Below are positions 10,101-19,355 of a DNA stretch of 64,000 bases, in pieces. The stretch spans positions 33,542-97,541 of the forward strand of contig JASAOO010003531.1 in the NCBI GenBank assembly GCA_030849075.1, written 5' to 3'. Position 1 is the stretch's first letter, and every line of letters starts with the position of its first letter. Origin of the DNA: Zelonia costaricensis (Eukaryota; Euglenozoa; Kinetoplastea; Trypanosomatida; Trypanosomatidae). Position numbers and translations under genes: made by a program. The notes beneath the pieces are model-generated. The model had not been told where the DNA came from. It saw only the letters and a program-made list of their open reading frames with translations, and searched no databases.

Positions 10101-11204
10101 GACGCGCGTGCTGAGCCGCTGGGCAGCCGCCTTGTACGCCTCGGCGGAGCGCAGCACGCCCTCGAGGAGGACGGCGTCGTAGGGCAGCGGGGTCGGGGCA
10201 GCCCGCAGCTCGGCCAGCTGCAGCTCCAGCAGCTCCGTCATGCATTCCGCGTCGACGGCGCCGCCGGCCAGCAGCGTGTCGCGCACGCTCTGCCCGATCG
10301 CTGCCCACTCGTTTGTGTTGGACCCGTCCGCCTCTGCGGCCGCCCCCAGTGCCCGCATCACGAGTGTCTCGTCTGAGATGCAGAGGAGGCGGTACCGCGA
10401 CTTGAGGTGGTTGGCGAGGAGCGTCTTGCCGCAGTACTTGGGGCCGTCGAGGGCGAGCACGGGCACGGAGCAGAGCCGCAGCACCTGCGCCTGCGGAGAG
10501 GTGGGGCGGTGGCGGCCGTAGCAGAACTCCAGCAGCGAGAGGAAGCCCGGGCTCGACTGTGCGTACGGGCTGCCATGGAAGACGTGGTGAAAGGCCTCCC
10601 GCACCGCGGCGCCACCGTCCTCGGCGGCGCCGGGCCGCTGCCACAGCATCGCGTCAACCGCGAAGGCCGCCAGCAGCTTCGTCCCGGCGCCATCGAGGTG
10701 GTGTGCGGCGAGGCCGCTCAGGCACCGCGCGGTGCGGTCGACGGTGTCTTCCAGCACGGCCCGCATCACGGCGTCGCGGTCGGCCAGCTGGCGAGCCGAG
10801 CAGCGTGCGTTGAGGTCCTCCCAGCGGGCCCCGTCGCTCTCCTCGATGCAGAGCTGCTCGTCCGCCTCGCGCTGGTGTGCGAGCTCGAGGTGGGCAACAT
10901 CGCCGACGCGGCGGTTGCGCGTCGCAGCCTCGATGTTGAGCTGGCGGGTGATGGTGCGCTCGCACACTTCTGACCAGCACGCGGCGGTGTTGCGCAGCGT
11001 GAACATCACGCTCTCCTCGGCGGCGGAGCGGCGGGCGATGTGAAAGTGGACGTCGGACAGGAAGCACGCCTCTGCGTGCCGGGCGTCAGCTGCGACAAGG
11101 GCATTTTGGTACTCGCTGCGAATTTTGCGGCGGCGGCAGCGGCTGTCTTCGTCCTCCTTTCGGGCCCGCGCGATGGCGGCTCGGTAGTCGTCACCCATGT
11201 GCAT
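7176..11204 (-). CDS. SPEF2: Central-pair apparatus protein, CPC1/SPEF2 family
   Basis: Probable component of the flagellar central-pair projection (Chlamydomonas CPC1, human SPEF2), needed for normal beating. The 1342-residue protein is rich in charged helices. An adenylate-kinase-like nucleotide-binding segment begins with the P-loop GPKYCGKT at about 253-260 and continues with LLCISDETLVMRALG. The middle contains coiled-coil stretches and a K/A-rich low-complexity linker (GGKPAKEKRAAAAKKGHK). Near residue 1135 an EF-hand-like segment reads ELFATFDPHRTGFVDW. Human SPEF2 is longer (about 1800) and has an N-terminal calponin-homology domain; I see none here. The frame is open to 11585, but that part covers a C12A10 tract and splice-like sequence. 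I start at MHMGDD (ATG 11204); the ATG two codons later at 11198 is equally possible. Confidence 0.8.
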   Translation of the reverse strand: MHMGDDYRAAIARARKEDEDSRCRRRKIRSEYQNALVAADARHAEACFLSDVHFHIARRSAAEESVMFTLRNTAACWSEVCERTITRQLNIEAATRNRRVGDVAHLELAHQREADEQLCIEESDGARWEDLNARCSARQLADRDAVMRAVLEDTVDRTARCLSGLAAHHLDGAGTKLLAAFAVDAMLWQRPGAAEDGGAAVREAFHHVFHGSPYAQSSPGFLSLLEFCYGRHRPTSPQAQVLRLCSVPVLALDGPKYCGKTLLANHLKSRYRLLCISDETLVMRALGAAAEADGSNTNEWAAIGQSVRDTLLAGGAVDAECMTELLELQLAELRAAPTPLPYDAVLLEGVLRSAEAYKAAAQRLSTRVTHPHCRVAHRWGLKTAAEASAEAVTSDALPPLLRLPDHLSAEHDAPAKQEPKARPLKKVDLAALPPAELPEVEDTQAAQEAERAFIARAEAELSSLPLVLSGVLHIDCAPEEVFRRFAGLRVDRETGEKYHLTYNPPPPERLPFMVPLGRPDASSVELHETVLHHLESWAATRRWLSQQAEGATFARVYELSGDGPADVVQREALEAVDHIISNFRVCRQLLDEHDASAARLRTLEETAQTQKAAREAERQRLTELYTEKGAPLPPALTPTTKSASNATTATLSAEAAEIIFGALGTFTEHYEADYGGVWRSATQLVQLFLRYYTSAEAQLTSYWKRPDDKQAILHRFQRCFDAVPESMRGQPACKAELHLSLDALDEALHRCIALRDGEARGLLDTLTSSASFAGGWQMLVCQEFARLLQAEVERYGFVMHIFAFFLGAATGEPLSFDDVETEMPVLTGNATERAAQSAGGSADAAPGGKPAKEKRAAAAKKGHKAAEEQSEKTADEHLVELVQGVLNGFTTITDRLKAAVDAQGKAPKRAGGGAGGGNTAAGSGPTAASSIFAVAAAKCYGLMEAERAAAVARVGAVQACGRTLLKEAEAHAKKMRSRMEAALLDVMAREATAANSAVYVLRGCVESERRSPVMHLGCVTFAVLMDRAARSSRAHDSEGYSMSGTSRVPTKAGDCRSFLTDVPLFAQLTDPELTLHPGLTAVRLLELVQQFRCVAPDYQLSRFDFLLLVEDGDYAEAAAVGLDAAHNVVKTREELFATFDPHRTGFVDWRDVVVHLLFWVTPAAAQTPTSTGSHHGIREIALQDLLNARASLGLGELTEEQFFDLPFFFDRYLDDALLEAYTRILWGTFHNPATQTIAPYVLLGFLCADPQPVRGAQKAFHVLSSPSAAGRVSFDEMDALCHFKATNARLMDQPDPCSKMHLRLLFGAADSRSFEDVCASPMGRKMLNQADLFRRRQFFRRR

Positions 11205-11865
11205 GCTAGAGAAGAAATGCCCGCGCGGAGCGGCAGGTAGCGGGTGAAGGAGTGGGGCGGCAGCGCCGTACCTCGCCACGCGGGGGTGCGCGTACTTTTT
11301 TTTTTGGGGGGGGGGGGAAGGGTTGGGTGCGGCACGGGGTCCGGATGAACGCGGTGGAGGAGACGTCCCTTCGCAGAGCACGCAAACACCGGACGACCTC
11401 TTTGCAAGCACCTTCGAGATGAGGAGTGCGCCGAGACTGGCGGCAGGGCCGAGAAAGAAACGACAGAGCGGGGCAGTGGAAGAGGGGATGAGAGGCGGCG
11501 GTGGTGCTGCGACGCGTAAGGTGGAGCCAGCGCGGGCGTCAACGGCGCACGGGCAGCCGAAGCTCTCCAATAGGCTCGTGGGCACTGCCGGCTGAACGGT
11601 TTTATGATATGAGATGTGTTTGCCTTGCTTTGCGAGTGTGAGTCAGTGCGACGGCGTTGCTCCGTCCGCACGTCCGGTAGCTTCTTCTGTTCCCCCTCCC
11701 CCCCTCCGCGACAGTGTTGGCGATAACCCAAGGTCCGGGTCTTCGGGCGCTCACACGAGACACACACACACACACAGGGAGACGCACACGACGCAGCAGC
11801 TGCAAGGACTAGCAGCAGCAGTCAGCACACGCCACCGAAGCAGGCGGCGATGAGGCACAGTGCGG
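11205..11865. other. Intergenic: SPEF2-like leader and 3' UTR of the two-helix protein
   Basis: Contains plus T10G12 at 11296-11317, read C12A10 on the minus strand and followed at once by AG, a plausible acceptor about 90 bases before the ATG. A short CA repeat lies near 11760-11778. No gene seen. Confidence 0.6.
11296..11317 (-). promoter_or_regulatory. C12A10 tract upstream of the SPEF2-like start
   Basis: On the minus strand the order is CTT, 12 C, 10 A, then G. The AG at the A/G junction could be the spliced-leader acceptor, with the C run as its pyrimidine tract. The same C-then-A arrangement occurs ahead of the genes at 53871 and 61335. Confidence 0.5.
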
Positions 11866-12708
11866 TCACAGGTTGCGACTCCACGGCTGTGACCCCTTTG
11901 GCGCCGGCTTGGTTATGTTGATGCGCCGCATCGCGCGGTTGTACTCGGTGTACGACTTGAAGAAGTTGAGCACCGGGTGCCGCACCTGCCGCCACTGCAG
12001 GCGGCCCTGCCACCAGAGCCGCAGGTCAACGGTCAGGCGCTTGCACGAGGGGTGGAAGAGGTAGGCGAAGAGCATCGGCGTAACGTAGCGGCACGTGTCG
12101 GAGATGACGGCCCACGCCCAGTTCTCGCCCGTGAAGACGGCCTCGGCCTTCATGATCTTCTGCTCCACCACGAAGTAGGCCGTGGCCGTCTGGCCCGGGT
12201 CGTCGACGAACTGGTTGCGGGCGGCGCCGACCACCTCGAGAGCGTGCTGTATCTCCCGCACGTCGTCGACCTGCGTCTCCATGATGCGCCTCTGCCGCGG
12301 GTCGTAGACGCGCTTCTGGACGCCGTACATGACCCGGTCCGAGTACCGCTGCCGCTTGTAGAGCGTAGGGAACAGCATCGTCTGCACGCACTGGTAGAAG
12401 CCGTAGAGGTGCACCAGCGCGATCGGGTAGCACGCGTATGGGATCAGCATCGAGTACACAAAGGCGCGGATGGGTGGGACAACCATGCCGAAGTCGATGT
12501 GGCCCAGGCGCTCGCGTGTGCGGCTGCGGGCGTGCAGCGGCTCTTGCCAGAGGTCGGTCAAGAGAAACCCACGCAGCGTCCACGTGGAGCGCGGCGACGT
12601 CGTCGCGGGGCGCGGTGGGCCCTCGGTGCGCTCTGCGAAGTGCGCGGCCGGAGCGGCCAGCGACGAGACGGGCGCCGCGGAGGTGGAGGACGAAGTGTTT
12701 GGGTTCAT
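11866..12708 (-). CDS. Two-helix membrane protein of unknown function
   Basis: I do not recognise this 280-residue protein. The first 40 residues are Ser/Ala/Pro/Thr-rich and could be a targeting peptide or disordered. A long hydrophobic, aromatic segment is at about 80-114 (VPPIRAFVYSMLIPYACYPI, then a Tyr/Phe-rich continuation) and a second at about 197-218 (WAWAVISDTCRYVTPMLFAYLF). The charged part between them (about 118-190) is helical in character, and the C-terminus is Arg/Trp-rich and basic. Such a design fits an organellar inner-membrane or assembly protein, but nothing specific supports that. The frame extends three codons to a GTG; the ATG at 12708 is taken as the start. Coding-like composition and length make it a real gene. 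Confidence 0.75.
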   Translation of the reverse strand: MNPNTSSSTSAAPVSSLAAPAAHFAERTEGPPRPATTSPRSTWTLRGFLLTDLWQEPLHARSRTRERLGHIDFGMVVPPIRAFVYSMLIPYACYPIALVHLYGFYQCVQTMLFPTLYKRQRYSDRVMYGVQKRVYDPRQRRIMETQVDDVREIQHALEVVGAARNQFVDDPGQTATAYFVVEQKIMKAEAVFTGENWAWAVISDTCRYVTPMLFAYLFHPSCKRLTVDLRLWWQGRLQWRQVRHPVLNFFKSYTEYNRAMRRINITKPAPKGSQPWSRNL

Positions 12709-14147
12709 GATGGACACTGTGCGTACCGTGCCGTGCGAGTCTCAGCGATGGTGCCGCAGTAGCGCGGAAACCCTGAAGGGGAGGTAACGCTGCGCAGCAC
12801 CGTGCGGTGGTAGCGGTGGCGCTCGCGTTCGATGCGCTGCTGATTGAGAGCGGCAGAGGGTAGGTGAAAGGGAAGAGTGGGAAAACCGGGGGGGGGAAGT
12901 TGGCTCCCATCACGGGAAGAAAAGATCCTAGATGCGGCAGCACACGCCGCTTGTAGGCGGCGCCGTCGCAGCATGCAGTAGGACAGGGACGCAGAAGAGA
13001 CGCGCGCACACGCACGCACACACTCTGCCGCGCCCCGCGGCACGCACGGGTATCACATGGGGAGGGGCGGGAGATGGTGCGTCGGCGTCACTTCACAGCT
13101 GAGCTTTAGGCGCAGCAGCGGCGCTCGCGAGAGCCAAGTTGCTTCTCCTGTCCGATCGGTAGACTTTACCTCCCCCCCTCCCTTGTGCGCTTCAATTCTG
13201 ATTTGCTGGTTCCATGACATTGCTGTGCTCGCATGGCGAGCCGACAAGCACAACGTGACGCTGCGTCGTACGAGATGCCCTCCCTCGTCACGACCCCCAC
13301 CCGCGCTCCCCACAAAACTGCAAAGATGCACGCGCCACTCGATGCAGAGCTGCCACACACACTCATAACAAGAAAAAAAAAGGAAGCGTCACGCATGACT
13401 TACGCCAGTTCCGTGCGCAGAGTAGGGCAGCGGGGGCACGCGGAGGGAGTGGGTGTAGGGGAAGAAAGAGTTTGCCGATACAGATTGCCGTGGCACAAGT
13501 CGATCCGGTGGACGTTTGCGGCCAAGCAAAGAAGAAGAACAACAAAAGAGAAGCCGGCACCGTGGCCTTAGCTGTGTCGAGCACAGGAAAGCGACAAGCA
13601 AGACACAGAACACGGTTGGAGTGCGGGAATCCCAGGTGCACAGCCGCGGAAGCGATCCGTATCGCGCTGATGGACGAGTGCTCGAGAGGGTGACAGCACG
13701 CACCGCCGCATGCGCAGCGCGAAAGACGAGTGCGGATCAAGTTCAACGTAGATGGCGAGAACGCCACTCGACGTCATTCTCCGTTCGTCTTGCCCACGCC
13801 CGTGTAGGGAGTGCAGCGGCGGTCCGTTCATGCGACAACAAAGCTAGAAAAAGCAAACAGGCAGTCGAGGCTGCGTGCCTCGCGCGGGCATCAGACATAT
13901 CAGCAAGGGGTCGCGGAGGCGAGGGGTGAGAAGGGGAGGGGATGCGTCCGCCGCGAGTCAGCCTGTCTCATTGAAGAGAGAGAGAACAATGCAAGCGAGG
14001 GGGCTGGAAGGCAACTCTCACGCTGGCCTGATTAGTTTGGCAACTGGGCAGCGCCGTGGCGTTTTGCTCGAGCCTCGCACCACTTCGACAGGTCGGCTCA
14101 CGCCACCCCCTTCCGCACCCACACACAAGCGCACACACACTCGTGCT
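12709..14147. other. Intergenic: 3' UTR of prolyl oligopeptidase and leader of the two-helix gene
   Basis: About 1.4 kb with no credible gene on either strand. The minus-sense sequence near 12790-12900 is CT-rich (leader side). A 9-base A run at 13372-13380 on plus is a U tract in RNA. Confidence 0.6.
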
Positions 14148-16241
14148 TTAGTTGTGCCACGTCGCGCCGATGCTCTTGGCCACGAACGCGTACATGTCCG
14201 ACGTCTCTGCGACGATCTTGCTCGTCGGCTTGCCGGCGCCATGCCCGGCCGCCACCTCCACACGCGCGAGGAAGGGGCCGCCAAGCTCGGGGTTGGCGTG
14301 CTGCAGCGTCGCCACGTACTTGAGCGAGTGCAGCGGCACGACGCGGTCGTCGTGGTCGCCGGTCAAGACGAGGATGGCAGGGTACTTGACGCCAGGTCGC
14401 ACGTTGTGGATCGGGCTGTACTTCTCCAACACTTCGAAGTCCTCCTCCTTGTCGGGGTTGCCGAAGTCCGACACCCACGCGTGGCCAATCGTGAACTTGT
14501 GGAACTTGTACATGTCCAACACGCCGACCTGGCAGATCACGCACGAAAACGCGTCGGGCGCCTGGTTGGCGCATGCGCCAACGAGGAGGCCGCCGTTGGA
14601 GCCGCCCATGATCGCCGTCGTGGCGGGCGAGCCGATGCTCTCGCTGTGCAGGTATTTGGCCGCCGCCACGAAGTCGGTGAAGCAGTTCTGCTTGTTCTTG
14701 AGGCGCCCGGCATCGTGCCACGTCTGGCCGTACTCGCCGCCGCCGCGAATGTTTGGGATGGCGAGGACGCCGTTCAGGTTCTGCAAAAAGACGATGCGCG
14801 ACGGACTGAAGCCTGGCTTAATCGAGATGCCGAAGCCGCCGTACGCGTAGAGCAGCACGGGCGAGCTGGCCGACACGACGCCCTTCTTGTGCACCACGAA
14901 CATTGGAATGCGTGTGCCATCGGCAGAGTTGTAGAAGCGCTGCTCCGTGACAAAGTCATCCGCGTTCAAGCCGTCGACGGTGTCGTCCTTGAAGATGGCG
15001 AGGGAGCCCTGCGGATCGTTGATGTCCAGTGTGAAGGAGCGACCCGGCAGCGTGAAGGAGGAGATCTTGAAGGAGACAAAGTCCTTCCGGTAGCTGCAGG
15101 AGAAGGAGTCGATGGAGCCGACCGGCAGCTCCAGCTTCGTCGTGGCGGTCGGGTTCGCCAGCTTGCTGTAGTACACCACGTCCTTGACATCCTCGAGGTA
15201 CACCAGCACCAGCGTGTCCTTGATCAGCGCGGCGATGTTGAGCACGGACTCCTTCTCCGGCACCACGTCCGCTTGCGCACCCGTCTCCAGATTCAGCGAG
15301 ATGACCTTCCTGCGCGGCGCCTCCTTGGTGCTGGTGAGGTAGAACGTGGTGCCCTCGTTGCCGAGGTAGCGGTACTCGCCGACAAACTCGTCGACCACCT
15401 TGTTGAACTCCAGCGGCGCCTTAAGGACCTCGTAGGAGTCGGGCAGCTTCGCGATCCAGAGGCGGTTGTGCGGCTCGCAGCCCTCCATGACGCTGACCAC
15501 CACGTACGCCTGGTCGTCTGTCACCTCGGCCCCGACGTTCCACTGCGGGTGCTCCGGCACCTTCAAGACGACGATGTCCTCCGACTGCGGCGTGCCGATC
15601 TTGTGGAAGCAGATATACTGGTTCTCAGCCGAGTCCGTCTCGGCGCCCTTGTCGACGCCCTCGCCCAGCTCCGGGTAGCGGGAGTAGAAGAAGCCCTCAT
15701 TCTTCCACCACGAGATGCCGGTAAACTTGGCCCAGTTCAGCTTGTCCGCCAGCTGCTCCCCCGTCTTGACGTTGAGGACGTGGATGTACTGCCAGTCGCT
15801 GCCCTTGTCGCTGAGGCTGTACGCGTACAGCTCCTCGTTCTCGCTCCAGTCCTCTGCCGCCAGGGCGGTGGTGCCGTCGGCGCTGAGCGTGTTGGGGTCG
15901 AGGAAGACGGTCGGCTTGTCGTCGTGCAGCGAGGTCGCCTGCATGATGACGCTCTGGTTCTGCAAACCTGTGTTGTACTTGTAGTAGTACTTGCCGGCGT
16001 GCAGGCTTGGGTTGCCCGTGCGAGCGTAGTTCAGCATCGCGGTTACCCGCTCCACCATCTTATCCCGCGTCTCCTGCGAGGACGCCATGTGCGTCTTGAA
16101 GGCGGCATTCTGATGCTGCACGAACTCCTTCGTCTCGGCGTTGGCCGGGTCCTCGAGGTAATCGTACGGCTCCGGAATGGTGCGGCCGTGCAGCTGGTAC
16201 GCCGTGGTGGCCCGGCGGACCGCTGGGTAGAGGCCCTTCAT
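14148..16241 (-). CDS. POP: Prolyl oligopeptidase (serine peptidase family S9A)
   Basis: Cytosolic serine peptidase cutting short peptides after proline; the orthologue in Trypanosoma cruzi is the secreted POP Tc80. The 697-residue protein is close to the pig enzyme (710). The N-terminal part ([28 protein letters not shown]) and seven-bladed propeller region are followed by the alpha/beta-hydrolase domain. The catalytic serine is in GGSNGG (about S548), the aspartate in [12 protein letters not shown] (about D631) and the histidine in AGHGAGKPT (about H667), so the triad is complete. [10 protein letters not shown] and the substrate arginine after DD are also present. The frame is open 163 codons upstream, but that stretch is CT-rich leader and is not homologous to the family; ATG 16241 ([10 protein letters not shown]) fits. 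Downstream on the same transcript lies the two-helix protein, upstream OSCP. Confidence 0.97.
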   Translation of the reverse strand: MKGLYPAVRRATTAYQLHGRTIPEPYDYLEDPANAETKEFVQHQNAAFKTHMASSQETRDKMVERVTAMLNYARTGNPSLHAGKYYYKYNTGLQNQSVIMQATSLHDDKPTVFLDPNTLSADGTTALAAEDWSENEELYAYSLSDKGSDWQYIHVLNVKTGEQLADKLNWAKFTGISWWKNEGFFYSRYPELGEGVDKGAETDSAENQYICFHKIGTPQSEDIVVLKVPEHPQWNVGAEVTDDQAYVVVSVMEGCEPHNRLWIAKLPDSYEVLKAPLEFNKVVDEFVGEYRYLGNEGTTFYLTSTKEAPRRKVISLNLETGAQADVVPEKESVLNIAALIKDTLVLVYLEDVKDVVYYSKLANPTATTKLELPVGSIDSFSCSYRKDFVSFKISSFTLPGRSFTLDINDPQGSLAIFKDDTVDGLNADDFVTEQRFYNSADGTRIPMFVVHKKGVVSASSPVLLYAYGGFGISIKPGFSPSRIVFLQNLNGVLAIPNIRGGGEYGQTWHDAGRLKNKQNCFTDFVAAAKYLHSESIGSPATTAIMGGSNGGLLVGACANQAPDAFSCVICQVGVLDMYKFHKFTIGHAWVSDFGNPDKEEDFEVLEKYSPIHNVRPGVKYPAILVLTGDHDDRVVPLHSLKYVATLQHANPELGGPFLARVEVAAGHGAGKPTSKIVAETSDMYAFVAKSIGATWHN

Positions 16242-17415
16242 GCTGTCTGCGTGCGGCGTCCGCGTGTTCGATGGGAAAAGCGGCACACACGAAAGAAGCA
16301 CCGCCAGCGAGAGGAGCAGGAGCGCGGTGAAGGATGGAATTTTCGCTGGTGCAGGTGAGGAGGGACGAGGACCGGCCACACAAGACGCACAAAACACAAA
16401 AGACACAAAGCCGCGAAAAGGGGGCAATGGGGCACGGAGGAGGAAACAAAAACAAAAAACACAAATGCGGAGAGGCTTTGAGGCTGTAAAGCGAAGGAGG
16501 AGCGGGGGTGGGCTATGGTGCTGGCAAGCGTGCAGGCGGTGGCGCACGGGTGAGGCGCTGAAAGTGGGGACTGGAAAAGAGAGGAAGGAGGCCGTGTGGA
16601 GCGGGGTGGGGAAACGTGTGAGAGAGGGGGGTGAGAAGCCGATGAGTTGTCGTAATGCTGCATGCCGCACGTCAAAGACACCTACCGCGCGGAAGATGAG
16701 AAGGGGTGGGACCCACGAGGAGTGTCGCACGCTCCTCCAAAGCTCCCGTAAGGCTGCCGACCGCCTGGGGGAAGGAGGGGGGGGGACTGACCAGCTCTTT
16801 TACGAGACAGACCTCAGAAAACGAAGATGTACTTCAAGACTGGGAGGCGGATCGACGTCCCCAGCCACGTGCGGTGTGCGACGTGCGCGCCGCGAAGTAG
16901 GGGAGGAGCGCAGGCGCACAACAGCACGTGTCTCCTGTGACCTCTTCAGCTCTGCTTCGATGCTACGCAGTGTGGCGACACGTGTGCACTGCGGTGCGTT
17001 TGTCTCTCCTTGTGCCGACGCACCACGTTAACGCGGAGTGCTGTCATTCTTCTGCTCGATTGTGTGCTTGTGTAAACGTGCTTTCGTTACTACGTAAGGT
17101 GGGGGGGGGGGCGAGTGTAGCTACTACAGGAAAAGAAACACACAGACACAGAGCTTCACAGACACGTGCTGCCACACCGCGCGATGACTGGTCTGTCTGG
17201 GCACGTGGCCTGTGCGCGGGTGCTGTGGCGAAGCGGCGGCACACCGCGATTGCGTGGACCAGCGGCGGAGTCGTTCAACAGGTCCCTCGACCGCCCCCCC
17301 TTCCCCTTCACATCGTCGCCCGCTTCCTCACCTGCAGCGCGCCGGCGTCGTACAGGCAGCGGTGCGAACAATTGCATCGAGGAGGGGGGGGGGGAGGAAA
17401 GACGGCGAGCTGCAC
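16242..17415. other. Intergenic: POP leader and OSCP 3' UTR
   Basis: The first 400 bases in the minus sense are strongly pyrimidine-rich (POP leader). Plus G11 at 17101-17111 is a C tract in RNA. No gene seen. Confidence 0.6.
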
Positions 17416-18195
17416 TTAAACGCCGGTCTTCAGCTCCTCGGCGTCGTAGAGGGAGAGACTGTCGAGGTACTTGCGCAGCACCTCCGTCTCGATGTTGTCC
17501 TCCCAGGTCGTCTTGGACAGGCGCGGCGGCGGGATCGTCGTGTAGTCCGCGTCGCCCGTCGCGGCCGCCTCCTTCTGGCGGCCGATAGCCTCGTTGATGA
17601 ACTGCCCCTGCACGTCAACGGCGAACCCATCCACGATGGCGCGGTCCACGAGGACCTTGGGCACCAGCGTGTAGCCGGCAAACTCCTTCGTGTCCTTGAG
17701 CACCTGCTCCGCCACTTTCTTCGCCTTGTCAACGATGGCGCGGTCCTGCTCCTTGCCGGGTGCCACGTAGATCTTGGCCGCAACGCGCTTCGTCTTGGCG
17801 TTCACGTACGTCTCGTACACCTCCGCCACATCAGGGAGCAGCTCCAGCATCCCGTTGCTCTGCATCCACTCGAGCGTGAAGATGGTTGGCGCGGACAGCG
17901 ACTTGAACTCCTTGACGTCGCCCACGACCACCGTGCGCTCCCAGAAGACGGGCAGCTTCGGGATGGCGGCGGCGATGGTCTGGAAGTCCTTCAGAATGGC
18001 ATCGAAGCTGCTCTTCGGCTCAGCGGCCTTGTAGAGGAACTTGGCGAACGTGACGGAGTCACTGGGCACGATGTTGGTCGGGAACTGCGCCCGCTCGAAG
18101 TCGCTAGCGTACAACTTCTTGAGCTCCTCGGACGGGGTGTAGAAGCGGGCCGCAGCCGCGACGGCCGGCACGCACGCGGAGAGACGGCGGAACAT
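17416..18195 (-). CDS. OSCP: Mitochondrial ATP synthase OSCP (delta-type) subunit
   Basis: Stalk subunit that links the F1 head to the peripheral arm of the ATP synthase in the mitochondrial matrix. The 259 residues start MFRRLSACVPAVAAAARFYT, an amphipathic Arg/Ala targeting peptide. The body is helical (SVTFAKFLYKAAEPKSSFDA). The C-terminal domain holds TLVPKVLVDRAIVDGFAVDV, which fits the OSCP pattern of a hydrophobic strand followed by V-x-G-x-x-V-D. Similarity to animal OSCP is low, as is usual for trypanosomatid ATP synthase subunits. The call is supported by position: I recall OSCP lying between prolyl oligopeptidase and AP-1 beta in T. brucei, the order seen here. The ATG at 18195 follows a pyrimidine tract and an AG. 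Confidence 0.8.
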   Translation of the reverse strand: MFRRLSACVPAVAAAARFYTPSEELKKLYASDFERAQFPTNIVPSDSVTFAKFLYKAAEPKSSFDAILKDFQTIAAAIPKLPVFWERTVVVGDVKEFKSLSAPTIFTLEWMQSNGMLELLPDVAEVYETYVNAKTKRVAAKIYVAPGKEQDRAIVDKAKKVAEQVLKDTKEFAGYTLVPKVLVDRAIVDGFAVDVQGQFINEAIGRQKEAAATGDADYTTIPPPRLSKTTWEDNIETEVLRKYLDSLSLYDAEELKTGV

Positions 18196-18215
18196 TTACT
18201 TCTCGTGGCGCTATG

Positions 18216-18238
18216 CTTTGAAGAGGGAGGGGGGGGGA
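18216..18238 (-). promoter_or_regulatory. Predicted trans-splice acceptor of OSCP
   Basis: Minus-sense reading is a C9-TCCCTCTTC tract followed by AAAG; the AG is the complement of bases 18216-18217. This gives a leader of about 20 bases before ATG 18195. Confidence 0.5.
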
Positions 18239-19065
18239 CGGGGAGTGACAGGGTTTGTGTCGAGGGACAGGAGCTGGTCAGACAGAGAAGCTAACTCTCT
18301 GCGGGCTACGTTTTAGGGTCACGATTGATACGTGGGGGACAGCGTGAAGCGCTCTGCGACGGCGTGATGAGACACGGTGTGCGTGTGTGCGTGTGCAAGC
18401 GGGAAAGGGTCAGGGAAAGCACGAGGATTACGCATCGGCATCGAGAAGGGCGAGGTGGAAGAGGAGAGCGCAGGACATGGAGCGGCGTGGCGAGGGGGAC
18501 AGAGGACGCGCCAACGCTGCTGCGCAGGAAAGCGCCTCGGAGTACGTGGACTCTGCACCTGAGCAAGCAACTCCCGCTTCCGACTCCGCTTGAATGAGCG
18601 GCGGTCTTCGAAGAGGAAGGCGAGCGGCTCTGCTCATCGTCGTCTCGGGGCATGGGCAGCTTTGGCCCACACGCACAGATCCGCACGCTGCACGGCGTGA
18701 CTCACCCCGCGTCTGACTTGAGCACCCTGCCGCTCTGCGCTGCGTTGCACCGTCACTGCTGTCGTCTTCTTTTCTTCGTGTTCTTCTTCGCGCAGTGGTG
18801 AATGAGCTCCTGCTGGAGCGCAACGAAGAGGTGGAGGAGAGCAGCCTTGCTTCCCTCCATCCAGCACACCGCCGTTCCGCCTCACCCTTGCCCCCGTCGC
18901 ACATGGCAGCGCCTGGCGCAGTTCATGACATGCGTGGGAAGAAAGTCGAGAACAAGCTGCAGGCAAGTGAGCGAGGGAGAGGGAAATGGGCGTTGACAGC
19001 GAGGGAGGTATGTGCAGCCCACCCACCCAGTGCCTTCCCCTCTTCGCTGGCATGGATACAACACG

Positions 19066-19159
19066 AACACACACACACACACATACACACAGGCTCACTC
19101 CACGAGATCCGCACATGCGTACTCACGCATACACGCATACACACACACACACACACACA
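19066..19159. repeat. Paired (CA)n microsatellites
   Basis: Two CA-rich blocks on plus separated by about 55 bases of related CA-containing sequence (ACGCATACACGCATAC). In minus-sense RNA these are UG repeats. Confidence 0.9.
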
Positions 19160-19355
19160 GACACACGCAGGCAGGCAAACCCGAGTTCAAGCAGACCCAC
19201 AACGCATGACACAAAAGCACGATGAGAGTGCACCGCGAAGACGGTCCGGCACACCGCAGTGACGCGACAGCCCAGGCCATCGTCTGCGCGCGCCACGACG
19301 TCGCCAGCAGCGCACCGTCCCGGCCCTCCTCTCAGCCCTCCCAGCCGCGACGGCT

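Larger units (their letters stand above)
18196..19355. other. Intergenic: OSCP leader and AP-1 beta 3' UTR
   Basis: No gene seen. Apart from the OSCP acceptor, it contains CA microsatellites on plus at about 19066-19083 and 19139-19159 (UG in RNA), inside the presumed adaptin 3' UTR. Confidence 0.6.

Noticed and set aside
13875..16358. 827-codon plus-strand open frame opposite prolyl oligopeptidase
   Set aside because: It is a shadow of the GC-rich coding strand: Arg/Val/Leu/His-rich with no domain.
16242..16730. In-frame 163-codon N-terminal extension of prolyl oligopeptidase
   Set aside because: CT-rich leader with no similarity to the enzyme; [10 protein letters not shown] at 16241 aligns with the known N-terminus.
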